Positions 1 through 8,900 of a DNA stretch of 64,000 bases are shown here, in pieces (the stretch's first letter is position 1; each line of letters starts with the position of its first letter). This DNA is from Marinobacterium halophilum. Lineage in GTDB: Bacteria > Pseudomonadota > Gammaproteobacteria > Pseudomonadales > Balneatricaceae. The notes beneath the pieces were generated by a model, which searched no databases, had not been told where the DNA came from, and was given only the letters and a program-made list of their open reading frames with translations. The DNA is taken from NCBI RefSeq assembly GCF_003014615.1, contig NZ_PYGI01000009.1:37705-101704 (forward strand), written 5' to 3'. The translations under genes were made by a program, and so were the position numbers.

Positions 1-894
1 CGGCGAGACCTTCACCGTAGCTTTGGAAGGCAACTACAGCGAAGCGGCGGCCTACGAGGCGATCGCGTACAACAACGACACCGTTGAAACCACCATCGTG
101 GATGAAACGGACAACGACGATCCGCAAGATCCGCCGAGCTACGACGACAACGACGTTGCTTACACCTTCCAGCTGTTCGGTCTGGACGGAGAAGGCGGCT
201 TGACGTCGGCCAACAGCATGTACGAAGACGTCGCGAATGGTCCGACCAGCGCCGGTTACGTTGTCCTGGCAGTTGATGCCGACGGTATCCCGCTGGCCGA
301 AGCTGATCAGCCGAGTGGCAGCGTTACCGTCACCTTTACTAATGACGATGCCAGTGATGATGACTACAACACGAATGTGGTGAGCAGCACGGTGAACATT
401 GGTGAAGTGTTCAACAGCAGCGCTGTTGATGATGCCGTTGCCGATAACGGCGAGACCTTCACCGTAGCTTTGGAAGGCAACTACAGCGAAGCGGCGGCCT
501 ACGAGGCGATCGCGTACAACAACGACACCGTTGAAACCACCATTGTGGATGAAACGGACAACGACGATCCGCAAGATCCGCCGAGCTACGACGACAACGA
601 CGTTGCCTACACCTTCCAGCTGTTCGGTCTGGACGGAGAAGGCGGCTTGACGTCGGCCAACAGCATGTACGAAGACGTCGCGAATGGTCCGACCAGCGCC
701 GGTTACGTTGTCCTGGCAGTTGATGCCGACGGTATCCCGCTGGCCGAAGCTGATCAGCCGAGTGGCAGCGTTACCGTCACCTTTACTAATGACGATGCCA
801 GTGATGATGACTACAACACGAATGTGGTGAGCAGCACGGTGAACATTGGTGAAGTGTTCAACAGCAGCGCTGTTGATGATGCCTCTGCCGATAA
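1..894 (+). repeat. Two tandem 447-bp near-identical coding repeats
   Basis: Copy 1 is 1-447 and copy 2 is 448-894; a third, diverged copy starts at 895 in the same phase. Copies 1 and 2 differ at only a few bases, for example silent C/T changes at 97/544 and 160/607 and a Val-to-Ser change near the end of the unit. Each unit encodes 149 residues. More units probably lie upstream of the window. Confidence 0.95.
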
Positions 895-3800
895 CGGTGA
901 GACCTTCACCGTATCGCTGGACAACGGCAGCTACAGCAACGCCACTCAGTACGAAGCGATCGAGTACAACGACGACACTGTTGAAACCACGATTATCGAT
1001 AATGATTCGATTCCGACCATTGGCGATGGCTCAGTTGTAGTGTCCGAAGAAGGCCTCGATATCCCGGCTGAGGATAAAGTGGGCTTGGAAGATACTGACG
1101 CCGGAACGGGTTACACCGATCAGACAAACGATGCCAGTGACTCGGGCTCTCTCACAATTACTGGCAATGGCACAGCGGCGCTGACTGTTGCAATTGACTT
1201 GAGCAGCCTGCCAACAGGACTTGAGTCTGGTGGTGAGCCTATAAGCTGGGCGTACGAGCCGGGCAATGAAGCAGTCGCCTTTGGTTCTACTGCCGCCGGC
1301 ACTGAAGTGATCCGAGTTGAACTGAATGGTGGTGAAGAAAGCATTAATGTTGCAGGTGATACTCCTCCAGGCAGCATCGGTTACACCGTTTCACTGAGTC
1401 AGCCAGTCGATCATGGTGTGAACAGCCTGGAAGACACCTTAAGCTTTGACTTTGATGTCTCGATTTCTGATGGCAGTAATACATCTGTAGATACGGGTAC
1501 TGTTTCGGTCACTATCGAAGACGATATGCCAGCTGAAAACAATGATTCGAACACTCTTGAAGTTCAAATCAATGACGTAGAAGTTGGTGGTCTGCAGACG
1601 TCCTGGTCCAATCCACAAGGCGGAAATTCGGACGCTCAAGAAATTGAGAATGGTGCTCCGGGTCAGGATGATGTCATTAGTTGGGACCCCTCAAACTACA
1701 CCTTCGATGACAATAATAGTCTGATCAATAACCAGAACGTTGAAGTGAATTCTACGTTCGAAATCGGTGAATTTACGCACAATAATTTCCCGACTGATAC
1801 AGGTAATGCGATTGGCTCAGTAGATCTGAACTTGTCGTTTAACGTTGTGATTAACGGATATGTTGCAACGGTTAATCATATAATCAGTTTCGAGCATGAT
1901 GAGACGTCTAATAGTGGTTCTGACCCTCGAGACATCGTTACCATTAGCAACGCAAGCACAATTGTACCGATCACTATCACCACCGCTGAAGGTGCTACCG
2001 AAACTTATAACTTCGAAATCATAGGCTTCGTCGATGGTAGCGGTAATGTGGTGGATACTGTCTACACCAACGAAAACGCTTCAAACAGCTTCCAATTGAT
2101 GGGACAGCTTGTTTCTTCGGATGCTCCTGAAGTGAGAGGCCAGGTTGACTATGGCTTTGGCGCTGATGGCCCGGCGGATGAAGGTGCAGTCGAGTGGGAT
2201 GACATTGACAACGGTGTGATTCAGGGTAATTACGGTGTACTGACCGTTGATGGCGAAGGTAACTACACCTACCAGCTGAATCAGGATGCCTATGACGCAC
2301 TGAGTCCAGGTGATGATCCTGTTGAAAGCTTCACGTATACAGTGACTGATGCCGATGGTGATGGTGTTGAGTCCACCCTGGCTATCAATATCAATGCTGT
2401 TGGTGCGCCACAGGCACCTGATTTGCTGCCGGAAGGTGAAGACGAAACCGTGGGCCTGGAAGTCGGGGCAACCACGACCAATCTTTTGATTACTCTCGAT
2501 GTCTCCGGTTCCATGGATTACTACGTATCGGGTGCAGACAAAACGCGTTTCGAAATCGCTAAAGAGTCGCTTATCTCTACCTTTGAGGCCTATCAGGCCA
2601 TGGGTGAGACTGAAGTGAACCTGACGCTGTTCGCTTCCAGCGCAGTGAATGTTGGCTGGATGAGTGTGAGTGAAGCCATTGATTATGTTAATGGTCTGGA
2701 AGTGCACTGGAATGACAGTGGCTTCTATGATGGCGTGTACTCAGATGGCAGTCGCATCAATATCGGTAGCAGTACCGACTATCTGGATGCATTGAACGCA
2801 ACCGAAACAGTGGATTTCACTGGCCACTCAGCGGATCAGACGATTGGATACTTCCTGTCTGATGGTGACCCGAACGACAACGCCAGTGCAGTCAACAGTG
2901 ACAGTGATTCGGCAATCCAGGACTGGAGAGAGTTTATTGAAGGCAATGACTCTGGTCTGCAAGGCAATGTCGACAAGCTTTATGTGGTTGGCATTGGATC
3001 GAATGTATCTGAAGCCTATCTGGATATTGTTCAGGTACAGGAAGGCGAATCACCGATCATTGTTACCAATGAAACGCAGCTAGTTGATACCCTGACCAAT
3101 ACTGCTTCCGCCTCTGTAAGTGGCGATGTGTCCGATAACGTATCCGGCGGTGATGGTGCTATCAGTATCGACAGCATCACTCTCTATGGTACGACGTACA
3201 CGGTTGATGGCAGTAACGGTACTTTTGAATTCCCAAGCGAAGGAATCGAGCTTGACGGTCAGGGAACCCTGATATTCGACTTCACTACCGGACAGTACAG
3301 CTATAGCGTACAACCGGGTGAGTTCTCGGAAGGGCTTACAGCCAAGCAGTTCTCAGTAACCGTGTCAGACGAAGATGGTGATCAAGCATCCTTCAATGTG
3401 AATATTGAAGTGACCGCTTTGGATACGACAGCATCTGAGCCGGTGCTTGATGGTGGCGTTGATCAAGGAACCCAAACCGGGTCTGAAGTTGAGACACAAG
3501 CCTTTATTGAAGCAGAGGATGTTTCGCTGTCACGGACCAATAGCACTCATACATACAATTTGGGTGGAACCGCGACTGGTTTTAGCTTAACTATTGGTAG
3601 CTATAAGGTACGTGGGTCCAATGACGATGATGGTTATATAAGTTTCCTGAAAGATGGAAATACCGTAGGCACAAACATTGATCTGGATAGTCTGGATGAT
3701 GGTGTTCATACCTTCACGGGGCTAGCAGAGTTTGACACTGTTGTAGTTACTAGAACGGATGGCAATTTCAAAATTTCGGATTTCAGTGCAGAAGTGACGG

Positions 3801-5287
3801 TTGAAGTTAGTACCTACGAGTACGACCTCGATATGTCAGCGGCACTGACTGACCTGGATAACTCCGAAACTCTTAGCGACATTAGCGTAGACGGCTTGCC
3901 CACAGGCACTTCAATTACGGGCACAGGTGTAACCGCTAATAGTGATGGCACCTATACGGTGACGTTGAATGCCAGTGGCGAAGCTGAAAGTGATGTCAAA
4001 CTGTTATCTAACCGTCAGCTGACAGATGCGGAGCTGGAAGGCATTACGATCTCCGTTACCTCAACTGAAAACAGTACTGGTCACCAGAACACGGTTACCG
4101 CAACCCTGGTCGACGGCATCGTTGCCGGTGTGGCTTACCTCACATCGTCAGGCCTCAATGGCATGACCGATGAAAACGGAAGCTTCGAATACCGTGAAGG
4201 CGATTCCGTGACCTTCCAGGTGGGTAATGTCGTGGTGGGTACCGCCTCCGCTGATGACCTCGCTAAAGGGCAGGTGTTCCTGCAGGATCTGGCCAATGTG
4301 GACCGCTCGGATTTGAACAACGAGTATGTCGAAAACATGGCCGTCTTCCTGCAGTCTCTGGATACAGATGGCAATGCGGCCAACGGTATCAGCATCAGTG
4401 CTGCGACCCATGCAGCGTTGGCGGATACCAGTCTGAATCTGAAAACTGCGACGGAAGCTGAGCTCAAGGCTCTGATCGAGCAGCTGGGTCAGTCGTATGT
4501 GTCTGAAGAAGAGGCCATGGCGCATGTTCGCGAGATGCTGGAGCAGTATGCCGGCATGACCGAGTTCGATGAGCATATGGATGACTCCATTCAGTCCGCA
4601 ACGCTGGCCACTGAGCCTGTAACAGGTCTGACCTACCAGACCAGTTCAGGTATCAAAGGTGAGTTGGATACCGGCGCCTTTGAGTATGATGCCGGTGATG
4701 TGTTGTCGATCTTTGCCGGTGATGAGCGGGTAGCCCAGTTCGACTCTGCCTTGATCGGAAATGATGGTGTGATCACCTTCGAAGAAGCAGGCTTTAGTTT
4801 GACCTGGGATGAGCTGCAGGCACTTCTTTCTGACGATGAACTCTCTGAACCGGCAAGCGAAGAAGTAGAAGCGCCTGCAGATGAAGAGTCCGATAATGAC
4901 GACGCCGAAGCCAGCCTGATTGATGACGGTGGTGATATCTTCGGTTTCGGTGCGACTGAAGAATCTGAATCGGGCGATAGGGGTGGTGAAGAGGAGGAGG
5001 ACAGCATCTCTGCAGAGCCTGAATCAGAAGAACCAGAAGCAAATATCCCAGAGTCTGAGCAGCCAGAGGGTGAAATCCTGTATGCCGGAGATCTGCTCGA
5101 AGAGGAACAGGAAGGGGAAGGCCTTGGTGCCCTGTTGGGTGGCGATGAACCCACTGAAGACGGCAGTGAAAGTGATGGCGGCGTACAGCCACAAAGTCCG
5201 CCGCAGGAAAGTGCGGATGGCCTGGTCGACAATGCCGCTCTGATGGACAACCTGGTGGGTACACCAAATACTTCATCAGACTTCTAA
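2..5287 (+). CDS. C-terminal part of a giant modular surface adhesin (5' end outside window)
   Basis: The frame is open from the window edge to TAA, showing 1761 residues. Modules in order: two full 149-residue acidic beta-type repeats and a diverged third (nt 1-1005); a region matching the T1SS-143 repeat pattern, ending in DD.P (about 1015-1535); an anchor-type domain (about 1670-2090); a VCBS-like domain (2110-2400); a von Willebrand A domain with MIDAS motif DVSGS (about 2460-3100); another VCBS-like domain; a carbohydrate-binding-like domain (about 3500-3800); and two domains starting with a G(V/L)xYxTSSG motif (4130 and 4625 onward). The last 150 residues are very acidic (E/D runs) and hold no RTX nonapeptides. 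By family it should be an exported, calcium-stiffened adhesin. The N-terminal retention module cannot be seen. The type I substrate status is inferred. Confidence 0.85.
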   Translation, partial: GETFTVALEGNYSEAAAYEAIAYNNDTVETTIVDETDNDDPQDPPSYDDNDVAYTFQLFGLDGEGGLTSANSMYEDVANGPTSAGYVVLAVDADGIPLAEADQPSGSVTVTFTNDDASDDDYNTNVVSSTVNIGEVFNSSAVDDAVADNGETFTVALEGNYSEAAAYEAIAYNNDTVETTIVDETDNDDPQDPPSYDDNDVAYTFQLFGLDGEGGLTSANSMYEDVANGPTSAGYVVLAVDADGIPLAEADQPSGSVTVTFTNDDASDDDYNTNVVSSTVNIGEVFNSSAVDDASADNGETFTVSLDNGSYSNATQYEAIEYNDDTVETTIIDNDSIPTIGDGSVVVSEEGLDIPAEDKVGLEDTDAGTGYTDQTNDASDSGSLTITGNGTAALTVAIDLSSLPTGLESGGEPISWAYEPGNEAVAFGSTAAGTEVIRVELNGGEESINVAGDTPPGSIGYTVSLSQPVDHGVNSLEDTLSFDFDVSISDGSNTSVDTGTVSVTIEDDMPAENNDSNTLEVQINDVEVGGLQTSWSNPQGGNSDAQEIENGAPGQDDVISWDPSNYTFDDNNSLINNQNVEVNSTFEIGEFTHNNFPTDTGNAIGSVDLNLSFNVVINGYVATVNHIISFEHDETSNSGSDPRDIVTISNASTIVPITITTAEGATETYNFEIIGFVDGSGNVVDTVYTNENASNSFQLMGQLVSSDAPEVRGQVDYGFGADGPADEGAVEWDDIDNGVIQGNYGVLTVDGEGNYTYQLNQDAYDALSPGDDPVESFTYTVTDADGDGVESTLAININAVGAPQAPDLLPEGEDETVGLEVGATTTNLLITLDVSGSMDYYVSGADKTRFEIAKESLISTFEAYQAMGETEVNLTLFASSAVNVGWMSVSEAIDYVNGLEVHWNDSGFYDGVYSDGSRINIGSSTDYLDALNATETVDFTGHSADQTIGYFLSDGDPNDNASAVNSDSDSAIQDWREFIEGNDSGLQGNVDKLYVVGIGSNVSEAYLDIVQVQEGESPIIVTNETQLVDTLTNTASASVSGDVSDNVSGGDGAISIDSITLYGTTYTVDGSNGTFEFPSEGIELDGQGTLIFDFTTGQYSYSVQPGEFSEGLTAKQFSVTVSDEDGDQASFNVNIEVTALDTTASEPVLDGGVDQGTQTGSEVETQAFIEAEDVSLSRTNSTHTYNLGGTATGFSLTIGSYKVRGSNDDDGYISFLKDGNTVGTNIDLDSLDDGVHTFTGLAEFDTVVVTRTDGNFKISDFSAEVTVEVSTYEYDLDMSAALTDLDNSETLSDISVDGLPTGTSITGTGVTANSDGTYTVTLNASGEAESDVKLLSNRQLTDAELEGITISVTSTENSTGHQNTVTATLVDGIVAGVAYLTSSGLNGMTDENGSFEYREGDSVTFQVGNVVVGTASADDLAKGQVFLQDLANVDRSDLNNEYVENMAVFLQSLDTDGNAANGISISAATHAALADTSLNLKTATEAELKALIEQLGQSYVSEEEAMAHVREMLEQYAGMTEFDEHMDDSIQSATLATEPVTGLTYQTSSGIKGELDTGAFEYDAGDVLSIFAGDERVAQFDSALIGNDGVITFEEAGFSLTWDELQALLSDDELSEPASEEVEAPADEESDNDDAEASLIDDGGDIFGFGATEESESGDRGGEEEEDSISAEPESEEPEANIPESEQPEGEILYAGDLLEEEQEGEGLGALLGGDEPTEDGSESDGGVQPQSPPQESADGLVDNAALMDNLVGTPNTSSDF

Positions 5288-5305
5288 CACCGCCTTGGGT
5301 GTACG

Positions 5306-5335
5306 AGAGCCGGCCATAGTGCCGGCTCTTTTTTT
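5306..5335 (+). terminator. Rho-independent terminator of the giant adhesin gene
   Basis: Perfect 9-bp stem AGAGCCGGC (5306-5314) / GCCGGCTCT (5321-5329) with a 6-nt loop, followed by a run of seven T. It sits 19 nt after the stop codon. Confidence 0.92.
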
Positions 5336-5445
5336 AAAAGTAGTCCCGCCCAGTTGAACTGCATGGTTTTGCCTTGGCTGGGTTGCTTTCAGTTCATATT
5401 TAGCTGGGATCCCTCCACTTTGCTGGACTCCACAGCACCCAACCG

Positions 5446-5472
5446 TTATCCTTTTCGCGTCAAAAAGGGTAA
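5446..5472. other. Dyad just upstream of the SapC-type gene
   Basis: Arms TTATCCTTTT and AAAAGGGTAA (one G-T pair) flank about seven bases, ending 10 nt before the ribosome binding site of the next gene. It could be an operator or an mRNA hairpin. The rest of 5336-5493 shows no gene or clear promoter. Confidence 0.4.
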
Positions 5473-5493
5473 GTAAATGGTGGGGGAACAGCA

Positions 5494-6420
5494 TTGAGTA
5501 CGCCGGACAATAATCAGCCAAATACCGGGCGTTCAGAGGTCCTGTCACTGGAACGACATCGATCTTTGCGCTTTCATAAAGCCAACAATTTTGCCTTTGC
5601 AGCGAGTTGGCTTTATGTCCCTGTGCATAATCAAGAAGCCAGCCGCCTGGCAGGCCAGTTTCCCATCCTGTTCTATCCTTTGCCAAATGGCGGGGCCATG
5701 CCCTGCATGTTGCTTAAATCAAAGGACAGATCTGCCTTCAGCACCCAGATGCATTGGCAGGGCGGAATACTGCCCGATGTGCTACGTTTGTATCCGTTCG
5801 GTTTCCATCGTGACCAGAAGCGCAGCAGTCTGGCAGTGTATCCGACCGCTCCCCACTTCAGAGGGAACGGTGAAAAAATCATTACCTCCAAAGGCAAGCC
5901 TACGCGTCGCTTGCAGGGCATTATCAAAGCGTTGGCACCGATACAGCAGGCGTTTGATCAGACTCAACCGATCATGCAGGAACTGTTAGCATTGAACGTA
6001 CTGCAGCCGGTCACGTTCTCGCTGCTACGTGCCGATGGTACTCGCGCCCGCGTCAGCCTGCTGGCGTGTCCTGATACGGCCGTTATCAAACAGCAATCCC
6101 TGTCACCGGCATTGAGAACTTTGCTGTATGTTCATCAGCAATCGTGCCGCCGCCTGTTCAAACACGCGCACATGCCAACCGCTGCGGCCAACACGAAAGC
6201 CAATACCGGTACCGTTGCACCCGCCAATGTGCATGAGTTGGCTCGTACTGTTTGTGATCGCTTTAGTGTTAGCCTGGATGATCTGAAAAGTCGCAAGCGC
6301 AGTGATATCATCAAGCAAGCCCGTCATACACTGGCGGTCGAGGCGCGGGACAGCAGCCAGCTAACGGAACTGGCAGGTCTGCTCCAGCGTTCAGTTGATA
6401 CGCTAAGAAAATGGATTTGA
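5494..6420 (+). CDS. SapC-family protein with DnaA-domain-IV-like C-terminal helix-turn-helix
   Basis: 308 residues. Residues about 20-205 follow the SapC family pattern: a lead segment HRSLRF, then FPILFYPL and a W-x-LPxxLRLYPF-type segment. SapC proteins are linked to S-layer protein export in Campylobacter, but their biochemical role is unknown. Residues about 245-308 (LARTVCDRFSVSLDDLKSRK, then an aaR-x-x segment and a second helix pair ending RSVDTLRKW) resemble the DNA-binding domain IV of DnaA, so this may be a regulator. The TTG start at 5494 is chosen because GGGGGA lies 7 nt upstream and the nearby ATG at 5477 is out of frame. It heads a run of closely spaced genes. A second SapC-family gene lies at 13901-14713. 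Confidence 0.75.
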   Translation: MSTPDNNQPNTGRSEVLSLERHRSLRFHKANNFAFAASWLYVPVHNQEASRLAGQFPILFYPLPNGGAMPCMLLKSKDRSAFSTQMHWQGGILPDVLRLYPFGFHRDQKRSSLAVYPTAPHFRGNGEKIITSKGKPTRRLQGIIKALAPIQQAFDQTQPIMQELLALNVLQPVTFSLLRADGTRARVSLLACPDTAVIKQQSLSPALRTLLYVHQQSCRRLFKHAHMPTAAANTKANTGTVAPANVHELARTVCDRFSVSLDDLKSRKRSDIIKQARHTLAVEARDSSQLTELAGLLQRSVDTLRKWI

Positions 6421-6438
6421 CCAAGCTGGATAATCACC

Positions 6439-6978
6439 ATGCAGCTGACCCGATTAACGACACAATTTGTCGAAAATGAAGACCGTTTCCTGATCAGCGC
6501 CGAGTCTGATGTTGGTGGTGTCAATCTGTGGCTGACTCAGCGGTTGTTGCGACGGCTGCTGCCACATCTGATTGAATGGGTAGGGCGCCATGAATCAGGC
6601 ACTGCAGTCGAAGCGATGCCCGGCCCTGGGCAGCCTGCTCCTGACGCACCTCCCGCTGCAGTATCCTCCACACGGCAGGTCAATCGCCAACTGGTTGCAC
6701 AGCATCGCCAACCGTTAGCAAGAGTGCCGGCCGATACGGCTACGTTGACGTGCCTGGTACATGCACTCCAGTTTCAGCCGCGTGACAAAGTGTTGCGTAT
6801 CGTGTTTGCGTTACCGGACAATGAGGCGGTTCTACTGCTGCAAGAAGAGCACGCCCGTATCTGGTTGGGAGTGTTGTACAAACACTGGCAGCAGGCACAA
6901 TGGCCGGATGTTTGGCCCGACTGGATGAAACAGGCGCAACGGATGCGTCTGGAATCCCCTGTATCTTTGATGCACTGA
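6439..6978 (+). CDS. Conserved hypothetical protein next to sapC-type gene
   Basis: 179 residues, starting ATG 18 nt after the SapC-type gene and ending 13 nt before the Crp-type gene, so probably co-transcribed. The N-terminus (LTTQFVENEDRFLIS, then NLWLTQRLLRRLLPHL) is amphipathic and resembles short proteins I have seen near type I secretion loci, but I cannot name a family. A Pro/Ala-rich linker covers about residues 55-75. No signal peptide, membrane segment or catalytic motif is visible. It is probably cytoplasmic; function unknown. Confidence 0.7.
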   Translation: MQLTRLTTQFVENEDRFLISAESDVGGVNLWLTQRLLRRLLPHLIEWVGRHESGTAVEAMPGPGQPAPDAPPAAVSSTRQVNRQLVAQHRQPLARVPADTATLTCLVHALQFQPRDKVLRIVFALPDNEAVLLLQEEHARIWLGVLYKHWQQAQWPDVWPDWMKQAQRMRLESPVSLMH

Positions 6979-6991
6979 GAGTGCTATATCC

Positions 6992-7693
6992 ATGACGGAA
7001 AAAGAACAGCGCCTCATCTTGGGCTATGTGCAGCAATGCCCATTGTTTCAGGAATTGAGCGAAGAACGTTTGCTCTGGATCGTGTCTCGGCTGCGTGTGC
7101 GGCAGGTTCAGCGAGAAGAAACCGTGCTGGGGATGGGCGATCCTTCCGATGCCATGGGGCTGCTATTGAAGGGCCAACTCAAGGCTGTAGCCTATTCGAG
7201 CAGTGGTAGAGAGATCGGTTTTTCGCTCATCAGAGCCACACAACACTTTGGTGAATTGTCCCTGATCGATGGGCAACCACGGTCTGCGGCCGTACTGGCT
7301 GTCGAAGCGTCACTGGTTGCCTTTCTGCCGCGCAAGCCCGCGCTGGAGTTGATGGTAAACGAACCCAGTGTCTCGGCAAGGATGATGGTTGGGCTTACCC
7401 AGCTGGTACGGCGCTGTAACCAGCAAATCATGTTGCTGGGATACCAGCAGGCACATAGCCGTGTATGTGCGCTGTTGTTACGTTCCAACTATGAAGAGAC
7501 CCCTGAGGGTTTCAAAGTGCTCGACTTCCCATCCCAACGCGAAGTGGCCAGTTTGACCAACACCAGTCGGGAGACAGTCTCACGCGTGCTGAGCCAGCTT
7601 CATGAATCCGGCGTGATCAACAAAAAGGGACGTATCGTTTGGATCATGGACCTGCCCAAACTTGAAAAACGTGTACTGGAAGGCAGGGATTAG
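6992..7693 (+). CDS. Crp/Fnr-family transcriptional regulator
   Basis: 233 residues. The N-terminal cyclic-nucleotide-binding fold contains the phosphate-binding cassette FGELSLIDGQPRSAAV, which keeps the Glu and Arg-Ser that contact cAMP in E. coli CRP. The C-terminal winged helix contains SRETVSRVL, matching the CRP recognition helix at the Arg-Glu and following Arg that read TGTGA. The region matching the CRP C-helix is about three residues shorter and lacks the Thr-Ser pair, so the ligand is not certain. A perfect TGTGA-N6-TCACA site lies upstream of the S-layer-like gene (18361-18376) and an adenylate cyclase is encoded at 19680-21539. The regulatory link is inferred. Confidence 0.88.
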   Translation: MTEKEQRLILGYVQQCPLFQELSEERLLWIVSRLRVRQVQREETVLGMGDPSDAMGLLLKGQLKAVAYSSSGREIGFSLIRATQHFGELSLIDGQPRSAAVLAVEASLVAFLPRKPALELMVNEPSVSARMMVGLTQLVRRCNQQIMLLGYQQAHSRVCALLLRSNYEETPEGFKVLDFPSQREVASLTNTSRETVSRVLSQLHESGVINKKGRIVWIMDLPKLEKRVLEGRD

Positions 7694-7773
7694 TTTCCCG
7701 CCCCGGTGCAAGACCTTCCCCTTTAATAGCCATTCCACTGCCTACGCACTGTACAATCTCGGGATTACGTCAC

Positions 7774-8856
7774 ATGCAGTCATCCAATATTGCCTATTTG
7801 CCACGCCTTGACCACCTGCGTGGAATGGCAGCATTGCTGGTTTTCGTCTATCACCTCTACCATCACTTCTACCACGGTTGGCAGCCCAATCCTGACGCCT
7901 GGTATCTGGGGCTCATGGTTGAGGGGCATACCGGCATTGGTTTGTTCTTTGTTCTGTCGGGTTTTATTTTCATGCTGATCAGGCTGCAGGCCGGAGAGAT
8001 TCGCTATATGGACTTTATGCGCAATCGCTTCTTGCGCATCTTTCCATTATTCCTGTTTGTTTTTTTTGTCTCCATATCCATTGGCCGCAATGAATTTCGT
8101 GCAGCTGATATTCTCTACATTTTCTTTTCCAACCTGGGGACAGCGCCAACATCCGGCAGTTTTATAACCGGGGCGGCATGGACCATCTCGGTGGAATTCA
8201 CCTTCTATGCGGTATTTCCATTCATTGCACTGGCGGCTGTGAACAAGGGTCTGTCATATTTACCCAGACTTATCCTGATTGTATTGCTGTTCAAGCTGGG
8301 GGCTTACTTCATTAGTGAAAACCCGAAGCACATGTATTATTCCACGCTGCTGGGACGTTTTGATCAATTCTTGATCGGCATGTTGGCCGCCATGGTTTAT
8401 CAGCATTGTCAGAGCAAAGGCAGGCTGACCAGTGTGCTGTGGCCCTTGTTTGCCGCCTTGCTGATATGGGGAGGCGTTGGCCTGATGGCGGCCGAGTTCA
8501 GTTATCAAGCAAAACTGCAGCATGACGCCTGGTGGGTTATTTGGCCCAGTATAGAGGCCTTGCTATGGGCCTTTTTGGTGGTGACCTACCTGTGCAGTAC
8601 GAAAGCGCTCCCTCGCTTATTGTCACGTTGTTTCGAGACCATGGGGCAGGTGAGCTACTCCTGGTACTTGATGCACGCATTGATATTATGGCTTTGGAGC
8701 GAACTGATCGGGCCGTTGCATGTAACCAGCAGCTTTTTACCCAACCTGCTGTTGAATCTGATTATTGTCGGCGGGTTGAGTCTGGCATTTGCAAAACTGT
8801 CATACCATACCCTTGAAGAGCCATTCCTGGCGTTGAGGAAACGCTACGTAAAATAA
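7774..8856 (+). CDS. Acyltransferase 3 family membrane protein (OafA-like)
   Basis: 360 residues, with about ten hydrophobic segments. The N-terminal motif LPRLDHLRGMAALLVFVYH carries the RG/H signature of the family, followed by GIGLFFVLSGFIFML. Members O-acylate surface sugars, moving acyl groups across the inner membrane. No C-terminal SGNH domain is present. The nearby polysaccharide export operon offers a plausible substrate, but this is inference. The start ATG follows an 80-nt gap with a TACAAT (7752-7757) that might be a -10 box. Confidence 0.85.
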   Translation: MQSSNIAYLPRLDHLRGMAALLVFVYHLYHHFYHGWQPNPDAWYLGLMVEGHTGIGLFFVLSGFIFMLIRLQAGEIRYMDFMRNRFLRIFPLFLFVFFVSISIGRNEFRAADILYIFFSNLGTAPTSGSFITGAAWTISVEFTFYAVFPFIALAAVNKGLSYLPRLILIVLLFKLGAYFISENPKHMYYSTLLGRFDQFLIGMLAAMVYQHCQSKGRLTSVLWPLFAALLIWGGVGLMAAEFSYQAKLQHDAWWVIWPSIEALLWAFLVVTYLCSTKALPRLLSRCFETMGQVSYSWYLMHALILWLWSELIGPLHVTSSFLPNLLLNLIIVGGLSLAFAKLSYHTLEEPFLALRKRYVK

Positions 8857-8900
8857 GCTGACAATGCTTCACGGAGCCATACCATCCAAGGACTGGATAT

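Noticed and set aside
1-1005. Regular repeats considered as a CRISPR-like array
   Set aside because: The units are 447 bp, adjacent, in frame and protein-coding, without spacers.
5276-5686. Minus-strand frame over the adhesin terminator and SapC gene start
   Set aside because: It runs through a strong plus-strand terminator and overlaps a SapC-family gene with a good ribosome binding site.
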